Positions 55,168-63,927 of a stretch of 64,000 nt of DNA are shown piece by piece. The notes beneath the pieces were generated by a model, which did not search any database, was not told where the DNA came from, and worked only from the letters and a program-made list of their open reading frames with translations. Location: contig CAYQVB010000021.1 in assembly GCA_964420925.1 (NCBI GenBank), forward strand, positions 1 to 64,000. Reading direction: 5' to 3'. A program made the translations under genes and the position numbers. This stretch comes from JAJEAD01 sp964420925 (GTDB lineage: Bacteria > Pseudomonadota > Gammaproteobacteria > HK1). Within the stretch, counting starts at the first letter, position 1, and each line of letters opens with the position of its first letter.

Positions 55168-56064
55168 ATGGCCAAGCCGAAAGTCCTCCACATGCTGGAC
55201 CCCCGAGCCAACGTCAGTCCCTTCGACGTGAACATGGCAGTGGACGCAGGGTTCGAAGTGATCGTTCCCTACCCGCGCGTCTCCGCCGACGATGTCGCCG
55301 GACTGGTCCAGGACGCGATCTTCTCCCGGCCCCCGGGGCGCTTCAACGAGACCGGGATCTTCATCGGAGGTCACGACGTCAACCTCGCCGCCGACATGCT
55401 GAAGCGGGCGAGGGGCGCGATGGTGCCGCCCTTCGAGGTCGCGGTGCTCGCCGACCCGAACGGAGCCTACACCACGTCGGCGGCGCTGGTCGCGCTGGTG
55501 TCGAAACACCTCGTCGCACGCACCGGCCGGGGGCTCGAGGGACGCAACGTGCAGATCCTCGGCGGCGGTCCGGTGGGGCTCTGCACCGCGGTGCTGGCGT
55601 CGCGCCAGGGCGCGCACCCGCGGCTGGTGCGCCTCACCGAGATGACGCCGGGCAAGGAAGCACCGGTGGAGCGCTTTGCGCGGCGCTACGAGATCGAGCT
55701 GCCCTGGACCGCGCGGCGCGACGATGCGGAAAGGCTCGCCGCGCTCGAATCCGCCGAGGTCGCGGTTTGCTGCGCAAAGGCGGGAGTGCAGATTCTGTCC
55801 GCGGAGGTCCTCGCGCAGTGCACGGCCCTCGTCGTTGCCGCAGACGTCAATGCGGTGCCGCCGGCCGGCATCGAAGGGTTGTCGGTGAGTGACGACGGGG
55901 CCGAGTTGCCGGGCGGCGCGCTCGGGATCGGTGCGCTCGCGATCGGAGGGGTCAAGTACAAGGTGCAGCGCGGACTGCTCGAGCGGATGCTCGGCGCCGA
56001 TCACGCGGTGGCTCTCGACTTTCCCGACGCGTTCGATCTCGCACAAGAGGTGGTCAGGGCTTGA
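55168..56064 (+). CDS. mtdB: Methylene-H4MPT dehydrogenase MtdB
   Basis: A 298-residue NAD(P)-dependent dehydrogenase oxidising methylene-H4MPT to methenyl-H4MPT. N-terminal LHMLDPRANVSPFDVNMA and GIFIGGHDVNLAADML are family markers; the Rossmann motif is VQILGGGPVGLCTAVLAS near residue 126. ATG 55168 follows GGAGCGAGCC. Neighbours mch and fae supply the next and previous steps. Confidence 0.94.
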   Translation: MAKPKVLHMLDPRANVSPFDVNMAVDAGFEVIVPYPRVSADDVAGLVQDAIFSRPPGRFNETGIFIGGHDVNLAADMLKRARGAMVPPFEVAVLADPNGAYTTSAALVALVSKHLVARTGRGLEGRNVQILGGGPVGLCTAVLASRQGAHPRLVRLTEMTPGKEAPVERFARRYEIELPWTARRDDAERLAALESAEVAVCCAKAGVQILSAEVLAQCTALVVAADVNAVPPAGIEGLSVSDDGAELPGGALGIGALAIGGVKYKVQRGLLERMLGADHAVALDFPDAFDLAQEVVRA

Positions 56065-56077
56065 GCTTCCGCCTCGC

Positions 56078-57052
56078 ATGAGCCAGCGCCCGAGCGTCAG
56101 TGCGTGCTCCGCTCCCCTGGTGGCGGAGCTGATCGAGCGGGCGGAACACCTGCGAATCGGTGTCGATCAAAAAGCGGGCGGCACCCGCGTCGTGGATGCC
56201 GGCATCGACCATCCGGGCAGCATCGAGGCGGGGCTCCTCGTCGCCCGGATCTGCATGGCCGGCCTGGGCGAGGTGGGCTTGCGCGCCAACCCGGTGTTTC
56301 CCGACTGGCCCTGGCAGGTGGAGGTGCGCACCAGTCAGCCGGTGCTCGCCTGTCTGCTGAGCCAGTACGCCGGCTGGAGTCTGAGCGTGGATGGACCCGA
56401 CAAGAAGTGGAGCGCGCTCGGTTCGGGGCCGGGGAGAGCGCTCGCCGCCCGGGAACCGCTCTTCGCGGAGCTCGACTACCGCGACCGCGCCGACGATGCC
56501 TGTCTGGTGCTCGAGACCGACCGCCATCCTCCGCCGGCGCTCGCGGAGAAGGTCGCGCGGGACTGTGGAGTGGCGCCGGATCGGGTATCCCTGGTGCTCA
56601 CCCCTACCGGCAGTCTCGCCGGGGTGGTCCAGATCGCGGCGCGGGTGGTGGAGGTGGCGCTGCACAAGGCTCACGAGCTCGGCTTTCCCCTCGATGCGAT
56701 CCTCGAGGGCGCCGGCACTACTCCGCTCCCGCCGCCGATCCGGGACGCGCTCACCGCGATGGGCCGGACCAACGACACCATCCTCTTCGGCGGCCAGGTG
56801 CAGCTCCTGGTGTCGTGCGCCGATGAAGACGCCCGCGACCTCGCCGAACGGTTGCCGAGCAACGCCTCGCGAGACTACGGCAAACCCTTCGCCGAAGTGT
56901 TTCGCGACTGCGGCTACGACTTCTTCCAGATCGATCCCATGCTCTTCAGTCCCGCGCAGGTAGCGGTCACCGCAATCGGAAGCGGCCGCACGTTTCGCGC
57001 CGGAGCCCTGAACGACGAGCTGCTGGCGCGCTCCTTCGGCGGCGGTGCCTGA
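56078..57052 (+). CDS. mch: Methenyl-H4MPT cyclohydrolase Mch
   Basis: A 324-residue cyclohydrolase converting methenyl-H4MPT to formyl-H4MPT. Identifying segments are GTRVVDAGIDHPGSIEAGL near residue 35, ALGSGPGRALA, and YDFFQIDPMLFSPAQV near the end. ATG 56078 is 14 bases after mtdB. The stop overlaps the start of the CitG-like gene by eight bases, so the genes are translationally close. Confidence 0.95.
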   Translation: MSQRPSVSACSAPLVAELIERAEHLRIGVDQKAGGTRVVDAGIDHPGSIEAGLLVARICMAGLGEVGLRANPVFPDWPWQVEVRTSQPVLACLLSQYAGWSLSVDGPDKKWSALGSGPGRALAAREPLFAELDYRDRADDACLVLETDRHPPPALAEKVARDCGVAPDRVSLVLTPTGSLAGVVQIAARVVEVALHKAHELGFPLDAILEGAGTTPLPPPIRDALTAMGRTNDTILFGGQVQLLVSCADEDARDLAERLPSNASRDYGKPFAEVFRDCGYDFFQIDPMLFSPAQVAVTAIGSGRTFRAGALNDELLARSFGGGA

Positions 57053-57929
57053 GACCCGGCCCGCCTGGCGCGCTCCCAACCCCGTTGCCGATGCGGTCTG
57101 GCGGGCCTGCATCGAAGAGCTGGAAGCCCCCAAGCCGGGCAATGTGAGCTTCGCCTCGGCCGGACACGGGATGGAGGCGCAGGACTTCGTGACGAGCGCG
57201 CGCTGTTCCGCCGAGGTGCTCGGCACGCCCGACCTTTCGCTGGGTGAAAGGGTGCTGCGCAGCATCGAAGCCACGCGGGCGGCGGTGGGCTGCAACACCA
57301 ACCTGGGGATCGTGCTGCTGTGTGCGCCTCTTGCACAGGCCGCGCTCGAAGGCAACCCGCAGCGACCGCTGCGCGCCCGGCTCGAGGAGGCGCTCTCGGT
57401 GGCCGGGATCGACGACACCGAGCGCGTGTTTGCCGCCATTCGCCTCGCCGCACCCGGGGGACTCGGCGCGAGCGATCGCCACGATGTCCGGTCCTCCGCC
57501 AGCGCCCCCTTGCTCGCAGTGATGCGCGAGGCGGAGGACCGCGACCGGGTGGCCCGCCAGTACGCCCGCTGCTTCGAGGACGTCTTCGACCTCGGGCTCC
57601 CCGTACTCGCCCGAAGCCGCGCGCGCTGGCCGCACGCGCAGGCGGTGGTGGCCCTCTACCTCGCCTTTCTCGCACGGTTTAAGGACTCCCACATAGAGCG
57701 TAAACTCGGCACCGTCGCCGCGGAGGCGGTCCGGCGCGAAGCTATGCAGCTCGTAGAGAGCCTCGAATCGTCGAAGTCACCCGAAATGAACATCGAGGAA
57801 CTGGCGCATTTCGATCGCAGCCTGAAGCGCCGGGGCATCAACCCGGGCACCAGCGCCGACCTGACGGTGGCGACGCTGCTCGCCGGCAACCTCCTCCACG
57901 GGAGGGGGATTCCCGTCGCGGCCCGCTGA
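57045..57929 (+). CDS. CitG-like protein of H4MPT clusters (orf5-type)
   Basis: A 294-residue protein of the triphosphoribosyl-dephospho-CoA synthase (CitG/MdcB) family. The characteristic starts are EAPKPGNVSFASAG and later LGIVLLCAPLA and RGINPGTSADLTVATLLAG. In methylotrophs such as Methylobacterium, the homologue is encoded in the H4MPT cluster next to mch and fae and is thought to work in cofactor synthesis and not in citrate lyase activation. It starts at GTG 57045 inside the mch coding end. Confidence 0.87.
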   Translation: MPETRPAWRAPNPVADAVWRACIEELEAPKPGNVSFASAGHGMEAQDFVTSARCSAEVLGTPDLSLGERVLRSIEATRAAVGCNTNLGIVLLCAPLAQAALEGNPQRPLRARLEEALSVAGIDDTERVFAAIRLAAPGGLGASDRHDVRSSASAPLLAVMREAEDRDRVARQYARCFEDVFDLGLPVLARSRARWPHAQAVVALYLAFLARFKDSHIERKLGTVAAEAVRREAMQLVESLESSKSPEMNIEELAHFDRSLKRRGINPGTSADLTVATLLAGNLLHGRGIPVAAR

Positions 57930-57962
57930 GCGCGGGGCGCGACTCAAGTGACAACAACGCTT

Positions 57963-57970
57963 AAGGAGGT
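57963..57970 (+). promoter_or_regulatory. Strong ribosome binding site for fae
   Basis: AAGGAGGT at 57963-57970 is a full anti-Shine-Dalgarno match at four bases before ATG 57975, the strongest in the window, consistent with high Fae demand. Confidence 0.85.
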
Positions 57971-57974
57971 AGCA

Positions 57975-58484
57975 ATGGCTATCACGAATGTTCGAGTGGG
58001 AGAGTCCCTGGTGGGAGACGGCAACGAGATTGCCCACATCGATCTCATCCTGGGTCCCCGGGGCTCGGCGGCGGAGACCGCCTTCTGCACGGGTCTGGTC
58101 AACAACAAGGACGGCTTCACCAGCCTGCTGGCGGTGGTGTCGCCCAACGTACCCGCCAAGCCCAACACGATGATGTTCAACAAGGTCACCATGAAAGGCG
58201 CCAAGCAGGCGGTGCAGATGTTCGGCCCGGCCCAGCGCGCGGTCGCCCGTGCGGTCATGGAGGCGGTTGCGGAGGGAACGATTCCCGCCGACGAGGCCGA
58301 CGATCTCTACATCTGCGTCGGGGTGTTCATTCACTGGGAAGCCGAGGACGACGCGAAGATCGAGCAGTACAACTACCAGGCGACGAAGGAGGCAATCGAG
58401 CGCGCGGTTGCCGGCCAGCCCTCGGTGCAGGACGTTCTCGCCCAGAAGAACGCGGAGCATCCCTTCGCCGCCAACGTCTCCTGA
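57975..58484 (+). CDS. fae: Formaldehyde-activating enzyme Fae
   Basis: A 169-residue enzyme that condenses formaldehyde with H4MPT to methylene-H4MPT, the entry point of the pathway. The catalytic histidine is in EIAHIDLILGPRG, and AFCTGLVNNKDGFTSLLAV and CVGVFIHWEAEDD are standard. It is followed by a good terminator at 58512, so it closes the fhcD-fae unit. Confidence 0.97.
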   Translation: MAITNVRVGESLVGDGNEIAHIDLILGPRGSAAETAFCTGLVNNKDGFTSLLAVVSPNVPAKPNTMMFNKVTMKGAKQAVQMFGPAQRAVARAVMEAVAEGTIPADEADDLYICVGVFIHWEAEDDAKIEQYNYQATKEAIERAVAGQPSVQDVLAQKNAEHPFAANVS

Positions 58485-58511
58485 CGGGACTCGTACTCGA
58501 CGACTCGAACG

Positions 58512-58542
58512 GCTCTCCCGGCTCGAACGGGAGAGCTGTTTT
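58512..58542 (+). terminator. Terminator after fae
   Basis: Stem GCTCTCCCG (58512-58520) with CGGGAGAGC (58528-58536), seven-base loop, then TGTTTT. It ends the H4MPT operon; the rest of the 318-bp gap up to 58803 shows no gene. Confidence 0.85.
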
Positions 58543-58802
58543 CCGGGCCGCCTCCGGCGGCCCCGCGCATCGCGCCGGGTACGCATCGGTGCTTGCGCGG
58601 AGCGTGCAGTGTCGGCGAAGCGCTTGCCGGCGGGGTTGAAGAGTGCAGTTTTTCGACCGCCGGTTCCGGTGCGGGGAAGTACCGGCGTGTTTCGTTGACC
58701 GCAAGTCGTTGAGAAAACGCGAGCGGCCCTGGACCCGGGTTACCGGACCGTGCGGCCGAGACCGTGGATGACCGGTTCTCTCATCCGGCCGAGGGGGCGC
58801 CG

Positions 58803-60450
58803 ATGGTGAACGCGTTCGTGCCCGCGGACTATCCGCTCGAGGAACGCACCGTGGGTCGGGTGCTCGAGCGCTCGGTGGAGCGCTTCGGAGACAAGCCCTT
58901 CGTCGAGACAGTCGCCGGAGAGCGGGTGAGCTACCGCGAGATGGACCGCCTCTCCAACCGTTTCGCGCACGGCGCCGCCGCATTCGGGATCGCGCACCAG
59001 GAGCCGGTCCTGGTGATGCTGCCGGACGTTGTCGACTACCTCGTCGTCTGGTGCGGCCTCGGCAAGCGCGGCGCGGTGGAGGTGCCGGTAAACCTCGCCT
59101 ACCGAAAGGGGATCCTGCGGCGCATCTGCAACGATTCCACCGCCCGGACGATCATCGTCGACCGTGACTACCTGCCCTGGTTCGAGGAGATTGCGGACGA
59201 GCTGGAAACCCTCGAGAACTGCATCCTCTACTCCGAAGATCCCGGTCGGCGCGGCGATCTGACGCTGCCGCCACAACTCACCCGACGCTGCCGGCCAGCC
59301 GCCTTCGAGCAGCTCCTCTCCGATGACGAGGCGCCCTTCGAGCCTGCGCCCGCCTTCCACGACCTCGTCGGCATCATGTTCACCTCGGGGACCACCGGCC
59401 CCTCCAAGGGGGTGAGCACCACGCACGCCCACTCCTTCGCCTACTCCGATTCGGCGGCCGAGATCTTTGCGCTCGAGCCCGAGGACCGTGCCTACACCTG
59501 CGGACTGCCCCTCTTCCACCTCGGCTGCCAGTGGGCGATCTGCTACGCCTGCATGATCTACGGCGCCACCGTGGTGCTCCGGAAGGGTTATCGGAACGAG
59601 TACTTCTGGCCCGACATCGCCGCTCACCGGTGCACCGTCGCCTTCCTCCTCGGCGCGATCGCCAACTTCCTGTGGCAGCAGCCGGAACGACCGGAAGACC
59701 GCGACACGCCGTTGCGCAAGGTGGGAATGTTCCCCCTCCTTCCCGAGCACGAGGCGTTCTCGAAGCGCTTCGGGGTGGCGCTCTCCACCGGCTATGGCTC
59801 GACCGAGGAGGCCTGCCCGCTGATCCATCACTTCGGCGAGCCCTTCCCCAACAACCAGTGCGTCGGCTATCCGACCTCCCGCTTCGAGGTGAAGATACTC
59901 GATGAATTCGATCGGGAGTGCCCGCCCGGAGTAATGGGCGAGATCTGCACCCGGCCGAAGAATCCATGGGACATCCTGGTCGGCTACTGGAAGCACCCCG
60001 AGTACACCGCCCGCGCCTTTCGCAATCTCTGGTACCACACCGGCGATGCCGGCTACCGGGATGAAGAGGGGCGCTTCTACTTCGTCGATCGCCTCACCGA
60101 CTCGATGCGCCGGCGCGGCGAGAACATCTCCTCCATGGAAGTGGAGGACGAGATCAACCAGCATCCCGACGTGCTCGAGTGCGCGGTGTTCCCGGTCTGG
60201 GACGAGCACACCGAACAGGAGGTGATGACGGTGATCACGCCGAAGCCGGGGCGCCGCATCGAGCCGGCCGATCTCATCGCCTTACCTGGACCGGCGCATG
60301 GCCTACTTCATGATTCCCCGCTACGTCGACTTCCGAGACGAGATCCCCAAGACCCCGACCGGCAAGATCGAGAAATACAAGCTCCGCAACGAGGGCATCA
60401 CCCCCACCACCTGGGACCGGGTAGCGGCCGGAGTCGAGCTGACCCGCTGA
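58803..60450 (+). pseudogene. Acyl-CoA ligase (AMP-dependent) broken by a +1 frameshift
   Basis: An ATP-dependent CoA ligase of the crotonobetaine/fatty-acyl type, 549 codons if intact. Present motifs are MFTSGTTGPSKGVSTTHAH (phosphate loop), GYGSTEEA and YHTGDAGYRDEEGRFYFVDR. At about 60282 the frame reads GCC TTA CCT where GCC TAC CTG would be expected: one extra T. The downstream +1 frame carries the missing end, YLDRRMAYFMIPRY through TPTGKIEKYKLR, which holds the catalytic lysine, and stops at 60450. Read straight on, translation would lose that lysine and run on into msrA antisense. ATG 58803 has GAGGGGG upstream; ATG 58764 is an alternative. Confidence 0.85.
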
Positions 60451-60503
60451 GTGGGGCGAAGTCCGGGGTTGGCCGCGTGTCGGCGGCGAGTACGCTTCTG
60501 TGC

Positions 60504-61133
60504 TCAGTGGCCCGCGATGCCGTCGTGGGCCTGGTCTCCCCAGATCTCCTGCACGCGAGCGTCACGGCGGCAGGCGAATCGATAGAACCGGTATCGAGCC
60601 GGGTTCTTCTCGTAGTAGTCCTGGTGATAGTCCTCGGCCGGATAGAATGCCCCGGCCGGTTCGATCGGGGTGACCACCATGTCCTCCAGTATCCCGGAGC
60701 GTTCGAGCGCAGCCTTCGAGGCCAGAGCGAGACGTCGCTCCTCCTCGGTTGCGGCGAAGATCGCGGTGCGATAGCTCTCGCCGCGGTCGCAGAACTGCCC
60801 TCCGGCATCGGTCGGGTCGACGCTGCGCCAGAAGACGTGGAGCAACCCTTCGTATGAGACCAGCTTCGGGTCGTAGTGGATCTGCACCGCCTCCCAATGC
60901 CCCGTGCCGCCCGCGCTGACCTGCTCGTAGGTCGGGTCGTCCAGGCTCCCGCCAGTGTAGCCGGAGGTGGTCTTCACCACGCCGGGCACCTTGTCGAAGT
61001 CCGACTCCACGCACCAGAAGCACCCGCCCGCGAACGTTGCGACCGCGAGCCCGTCACCGACCGTGGCGAGGACGGGGGGTGACGCGAGCACTGCGAGCAT
61101 CGATGCGCTGACCCAGGATGCAAGCCGATTCAT
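60504..61133 (-). CDS. msrA: Peptide methionine sulfoxide reductase MsrA, exported
   Basis: A 209-residue MsrA with a signal peptide (MLAVLASPPVLA). The catalytic motif is GGCFWCVESDFDKVPGV, where the first cysteine is the nucleophile; HWEAVQIHYDP and QFCDRGESYRTAIF complete the site, and a C-terminal FACRRD may provide the resolving cysteine. It repairs oxidised methionines in the periplasm. ATG 61133 overlaps the stop of a 46-codon frame (ATGA). It is convergent with the acyl-CoA ligase. Confidence 0.93.
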   Translation of the reverse strand: MNRLASWVSASMLAVLASPPVLATVGDGLAVATFAGGCFWCVESDFDKVPGVVKTTSGYTGGSLDDPTYEQVSAGGTGHWEAVQIHYDPKLVSYEGLLHVFWRSVDPTDAGGQFCDRGESYRTAIFAATEEERRLALASKAALERSGILEDMVVTPIEPAGAFYPAEDYHQDYYEKNPARYRFYRFACRRDARVQEIWGDQAHDGIAGH

Positions 61134-61270
61134 CTCGTTACCCTCTCTCGGTGGTACCGGGCGATCGGGAATCGGTCGAGCTCCGCCGCTTCAATGCCCA
61201 TGACCCGCGCAATCGCGCCCAGTTTATCCGTGATCTCGGGATCGATCTCGGGGACGGCAATGTGATCCAC
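61130..61270 (-). CDS. Small hypothetical ORF coupled to msrA
   Basis: A 46-codon frame from GTG 61270, beginning five bases after the RibD-like gene stop, ending in an ATGA overlap with msrA. It contains VPEIDPEITDKLGAIARVMG followed by IEAAELDRFPIARYHRE, with codons rich in third-position G/C like the neighbours. No known domain is recognised. Either a real small protein in the ribD-like-msrA operon or a decayed segment of the upstream gene. Confidence 0.45.
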   Translation of the reverse strand: MDHIAVPEIDPEITDKLGAIARVMGIEAAELDRFPIARYHRERVTR

Positions 61271-61274
61271 CAGC

Positions 61275-62132
61275 TCACTCGGGCTCGAAGCTCGCGAAGA
61301 ACTGATCGCTCCCGACCCCGTCGTAGTGGTCCAGATACAGGGAGTGAAGCCGTAGCGTGCCGGCGGCGCCGAGCAACCCTCCGCGGAGCATGGTGTCGAA
61401 GCGCTTGCCCCCCACCATGCGGTGGCTGATCGTGGCGTAGAGCCGCGAGAGCACACGGTCGCGCAGGGCAGTCTCCAGCATCCCCGGACCGGTCTGGAGG
61501 TAGGCCCGGCGGTAGCCGCGTTCGCTCAGGACGGTGGCAACATCCCGGCCGCGCACTCGCGAACCCGCACCAGTCACCACGACCTCGCATCCCGCCGCGC
61601 GGAGGGCAGCGATCCGATGGTGCGCGGCCGCCGGCGTGGTCAGCACGTGGACCACTTGACCATGCCCTGACAATGAGCGGGGCAGCGTCCAGTCCAGGCT
61701 CCCGCTCACCACGGCCACCGCAGGCTGGGCGCGCATGCCCCGCTCCCTCCTCCACGCCCGGATGTCCTCGCTGCCGGAAGCGATACCCACCTGCAGGATG
61801 TTACCGAGGATGCCCGCGGCGAGCGCGCGAAGATAGCCGCCGTGGGTCACCAGGCAGTCGGCGTGCGCCTGCAGCTCCTGGAACAGGCGCCAGTCCCTCG
61901 GGTTGGTGAGCCCCTCGGGCAGGTGCGACAGGCCGTCGTCCCCGGCTACCGCGATGCGCCCGTCCAGGCTGGTGACGAAGTTGGCATAGAGAAAGGGCGC
62001 CACCCCTTCGGATTCCGGCGCGGGCAGACTCTCCTCGAGGTAGAGCCCCGAGAGCGGCCGCTTCCGGACCGGTAGCGGGAAGAGCTGCAGCACCTCGGGC
62101 GGCGCCGGTGAGGTAGTCGTATGGGGAGCCAT
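61275..62132 (-). CDS. RibD C-terminal-like reductase (candidate dihydropterin reductase)
   Basis: A 285-residue protein with the bacterial bifunctional deaminase-reductase C-terminal (RibD_C/DHFR-like) fold: FLYANFVTSLDGRIAV near residue 45, ADCLVTHGGYLRAL, GGPLDWTLP-like VVSGSLDWTLP and YLQTGPGMLETAL. No deaminase domain is present, so it is not RibD. Its place between H4MPT genes suggests reduction of a pterin such as dihydromethanopterin, by analogy with DmrA (inference). Transcribed away from the PCD-like gene across a 70-bp gap. Confidence 0.75.
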   Translation of the reverse strand: MAPHTTTSPAPPEVLQLFPLPVRKRPLSGLYLEESLPAPESEGVAPFLYANFVTSLDGRIAVAGDDGLSHLPEGLTNPRDWRLFQELQAHADCLVTHGGYLRALAAGILGNILQVGIASGSEDIRAWRRERGMRAQPAVAVVSGSLDWTLPRSLSGHGQVVHVLTTPAAAHHRIAALRAAGCEVVVTGAGSRVRGRDVATVLSERGYRRAYLQTGPGMLETALRDRVLSRLYATISHRMVGGKRFDTMLRGGLLGAAGTLRLHSLYLDHYDGVGSDQFFASFEPE

Positions 62133-62202
62133 GGAAGCGGTGTGCAGGACCTTAGTTTACACTGCCCGAATCCGTATCCGACGCGAGCCGGAGGGCACTG
62201 CC

Positions 62203-62583
62203 ATGACCAGCGATCGACGGAAAGACCGGACCTACAGCGAAGAGGAGATCCAGGCGAAGCTCGAGGCGGAGCTGCCGCACTGGTACTACGAAAGAGGCTG
62301 GATCCGCCGCCGCTACCGCACCAGCGGCTGGAAGGGGACGCTGATGGTGATCAACGCCGTCGGCCACCTCGCCGAGGCGGCCTGGCATCACCCCGACATC
62401 ACCGCCTCCTACGCGTTCGTGATCGTCAAGCTGACGAACCACGCCGCCAAGGGCGTGACCGACAAGGACTTCGAGCTGGCGCACAAGATCGAGGAGTTCG
62501 TGCACTGGCAGCCGGCACAGGAGGGAGGATCGCTCGAGGGCACACCCCGGGATCAGCGGTTCCGCTACGTCAAGTACGACTGA
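62203..62583 (+). CDS. Pterin-4a-carbinolamine dehydratase-like protein
   Basis: A 126-residue PCD/DCoH-fold protein. The signature WHHPDITASYAFVIVKLTNH with the HHPD motif near residue 66 and the helical KDFELAHKIEEFV are visible. The catalytic histidines of classical PCD are partly retained (HHPD) and the second THxxGG motif is altered to TNHAAKG. In C1 clusters these proteins are presumed to act on H4MPT or its precursors. ATG 62203 follows GGAGGGC; the stop directly abuts the next ATG. Confidence 0.82.
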   Translation: MTSDRRKDRTYSEEEIQAKLEAELPHWYYERGWIRRRYRTSGWKGTLMVINAVGHLAEAAWHHPDITASYAFVIVKLTNHAAKGVTDKDFELAHKIEEFVHWQPAQEGGSLEGTPRDQRFRYVKYD

Positions 62584-63927
62584 ATGGGAGAGCGCATCCT
62601 TTTCCTCACCGGCCGCCTCGCGCGAGACAGCCTGCACCGCGAGCTGGAGGGTCTGAAGAAGAGGGACTTCTCCTACCGGGTGCACGAGCTCGGCCTGCAG
62701 GTGGCGGGTCTGATGACCGCGAACATGATCCGCCGGCGCCTCGACGGTCCCGGAGACGCGCAGCGCATCCTCGTGCCGGGGCTGTGCGGCGGGGAGGTCG
62801 ATGCGCTCTCGGAAGCGTACGGGGTACCGGTCGAACGCGGCCCCAAGGACCTCAAGGACCTGCCCGAGTACTTCGGCACCGGGGGCCGGCAACCTGATCT
62901 GAGCCGGCATTCCGTCACCATCATCGCCGAGATCGTGGATGCGCCCCACCTGACGCCCGAAGAGATCGTCGAGCGCGCCGCCGCCTACCGGACCGACGGC
63001 GCGGACGTCATCGATCTGGGCTGCCTTCCCGGCACCTCCTTTCCGCACCTGGAAGACAGCGTGAGCGCACTCCGGCGAGAAGGACACGCGGTGAGCGTCG
63101 ACTCTCTGGAAACAGAGGATCTGCTGCGCGGGGGCCGGGCAGGGGCAGACTACCTGCTGAGTCTGAGAGAAAGCACCCTTCACGTTGCGGACGAGGTCGC
63201 GAGCACCCCGGTGCTCATCCCGGAGTCGCCCTCGGATCTGGAAAGCCTCTACCGCGCGGCGGAGATCCTGGCGGCGCGAGGCCGGCGCTATCTCCTCGAT
63301 CCCGTCCTCGAGCCCATCCAGTTCGGCTTTACCGAGTCCTTGCTGCGCTACCACGCCGTGCGCCGTCGCTTCCCGGAGGCCGAGATGATGATGGGGATCG
63401 GCAACGTCACCGAGCTCACCGATGCCGACACCACCGGCATGACCGCGGTCCTCATGGGCGTGGTGTCCGAGCTCGACATCGGCGCCGTCCTGACCACGGA
63501 GGTCAGCCCCCACGCGCACACGGCAGTGCGCGAGGCCGACATCGCGAGGCGCATCATGTTTGCCGCGAATCGCGACGCCAACCTGCCGCAGCGCTACCAC
63601 CCCGGGCTGATGGCGCTCAAGGACCGCAAGCCCTTCCCCTACGAGACCGAGGAAGTGGCGCAGACCGCGGCCGCGATCAAGGACCCGAGCTTCCGCATCC
63701 AGCTCACCCGGGACGGCATCCACGTGTACAACCGGGACGGACACCGGATCGCGACCGACCCCTTCGCGCTCTTTCCGGGGCTCGGGGTGGACGACGACGC
63801 CAGTCACGCCTTCTACCTCGGGGTGGAGCTCGGCCGCGCCCAGATCGCGTGGCAGCTCGGCAAGCGCTACCTGCAGGACAACGAGCTCGAATGGGGAGTG
63901 GCGGCCCGCGGCACGGCGAACCCGTGA
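62584..63927 (+). CDS. Dihydropteroate synthase-like protein with DUF6513 N-terminus
   Basis: A 447-residue protein: an N-terminal DUF6513 region (LFLTGRLARDSLHRELE, residues about 1-110) and a dihydropteroate-synthase-like barrel (VTIIAEIVDAPHLTPEEI, GADVIDLGCLPG, SVDSLETEDLLRGGRAGADYLLSL). Such proteins occur in H4MPT clusters of methylotrophs and are candidates for a step in methanopterin synthesis. Start ATG 62584 has no gap after the previous gene, so translation is coupled. A GTGA overlap joins it to the last gene. Confidence 0.85.
   Translation: MGERILFLTGRLARDSLHRELEGLKKRDFSYRVHELGLQVAGLMTANMIRRRLDGPGDAQRILVPGLCGGEVDALSEAYGVPVERGPKDLKDLPEYFGTGGRQPDLSRHSVTIIAEIVDAPHLTPEEIVERAAAYRTDGADVIDLGCLPGTSFPHLEDSVSALRREGHAVSVDSLETEDLLRGGRAGADYLLSLRESTLHVADEVASTPVLIPESPSDLESLYRAAEILAARGRRYLLDPVLEPIQFGFTESLLRYHAVRRRFPEAEMMMGIGNVTELTDADTTGMTAVLMGVVSELDIGAVLTTEVSPHAHTAVREADIARRIMFAANRDANLPQRYHPGLMALKDRKPFPYETEEVAQTAAAIKDPSFRIQLTRDGIHVYNRDGHRIATDPFALFPGLGVDDDASHAFYLGVELGRAQIAWQLGKRYLQDNELEWGVAARGTANP

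Noticed and set aside
60451..60857. Plus-strand reading frame continuing the acyl-CoA ligase past 60450
   Set aside because: It is the wrong frame after the +1 shift, low in family similarity and antisense to msrA.
62152..63807. 551-codon minus-strand frame opposite the dihydropteroate synthase-like gene
   Set aside because: Shadow; plus-strand genes are coupled and have clear motifs.
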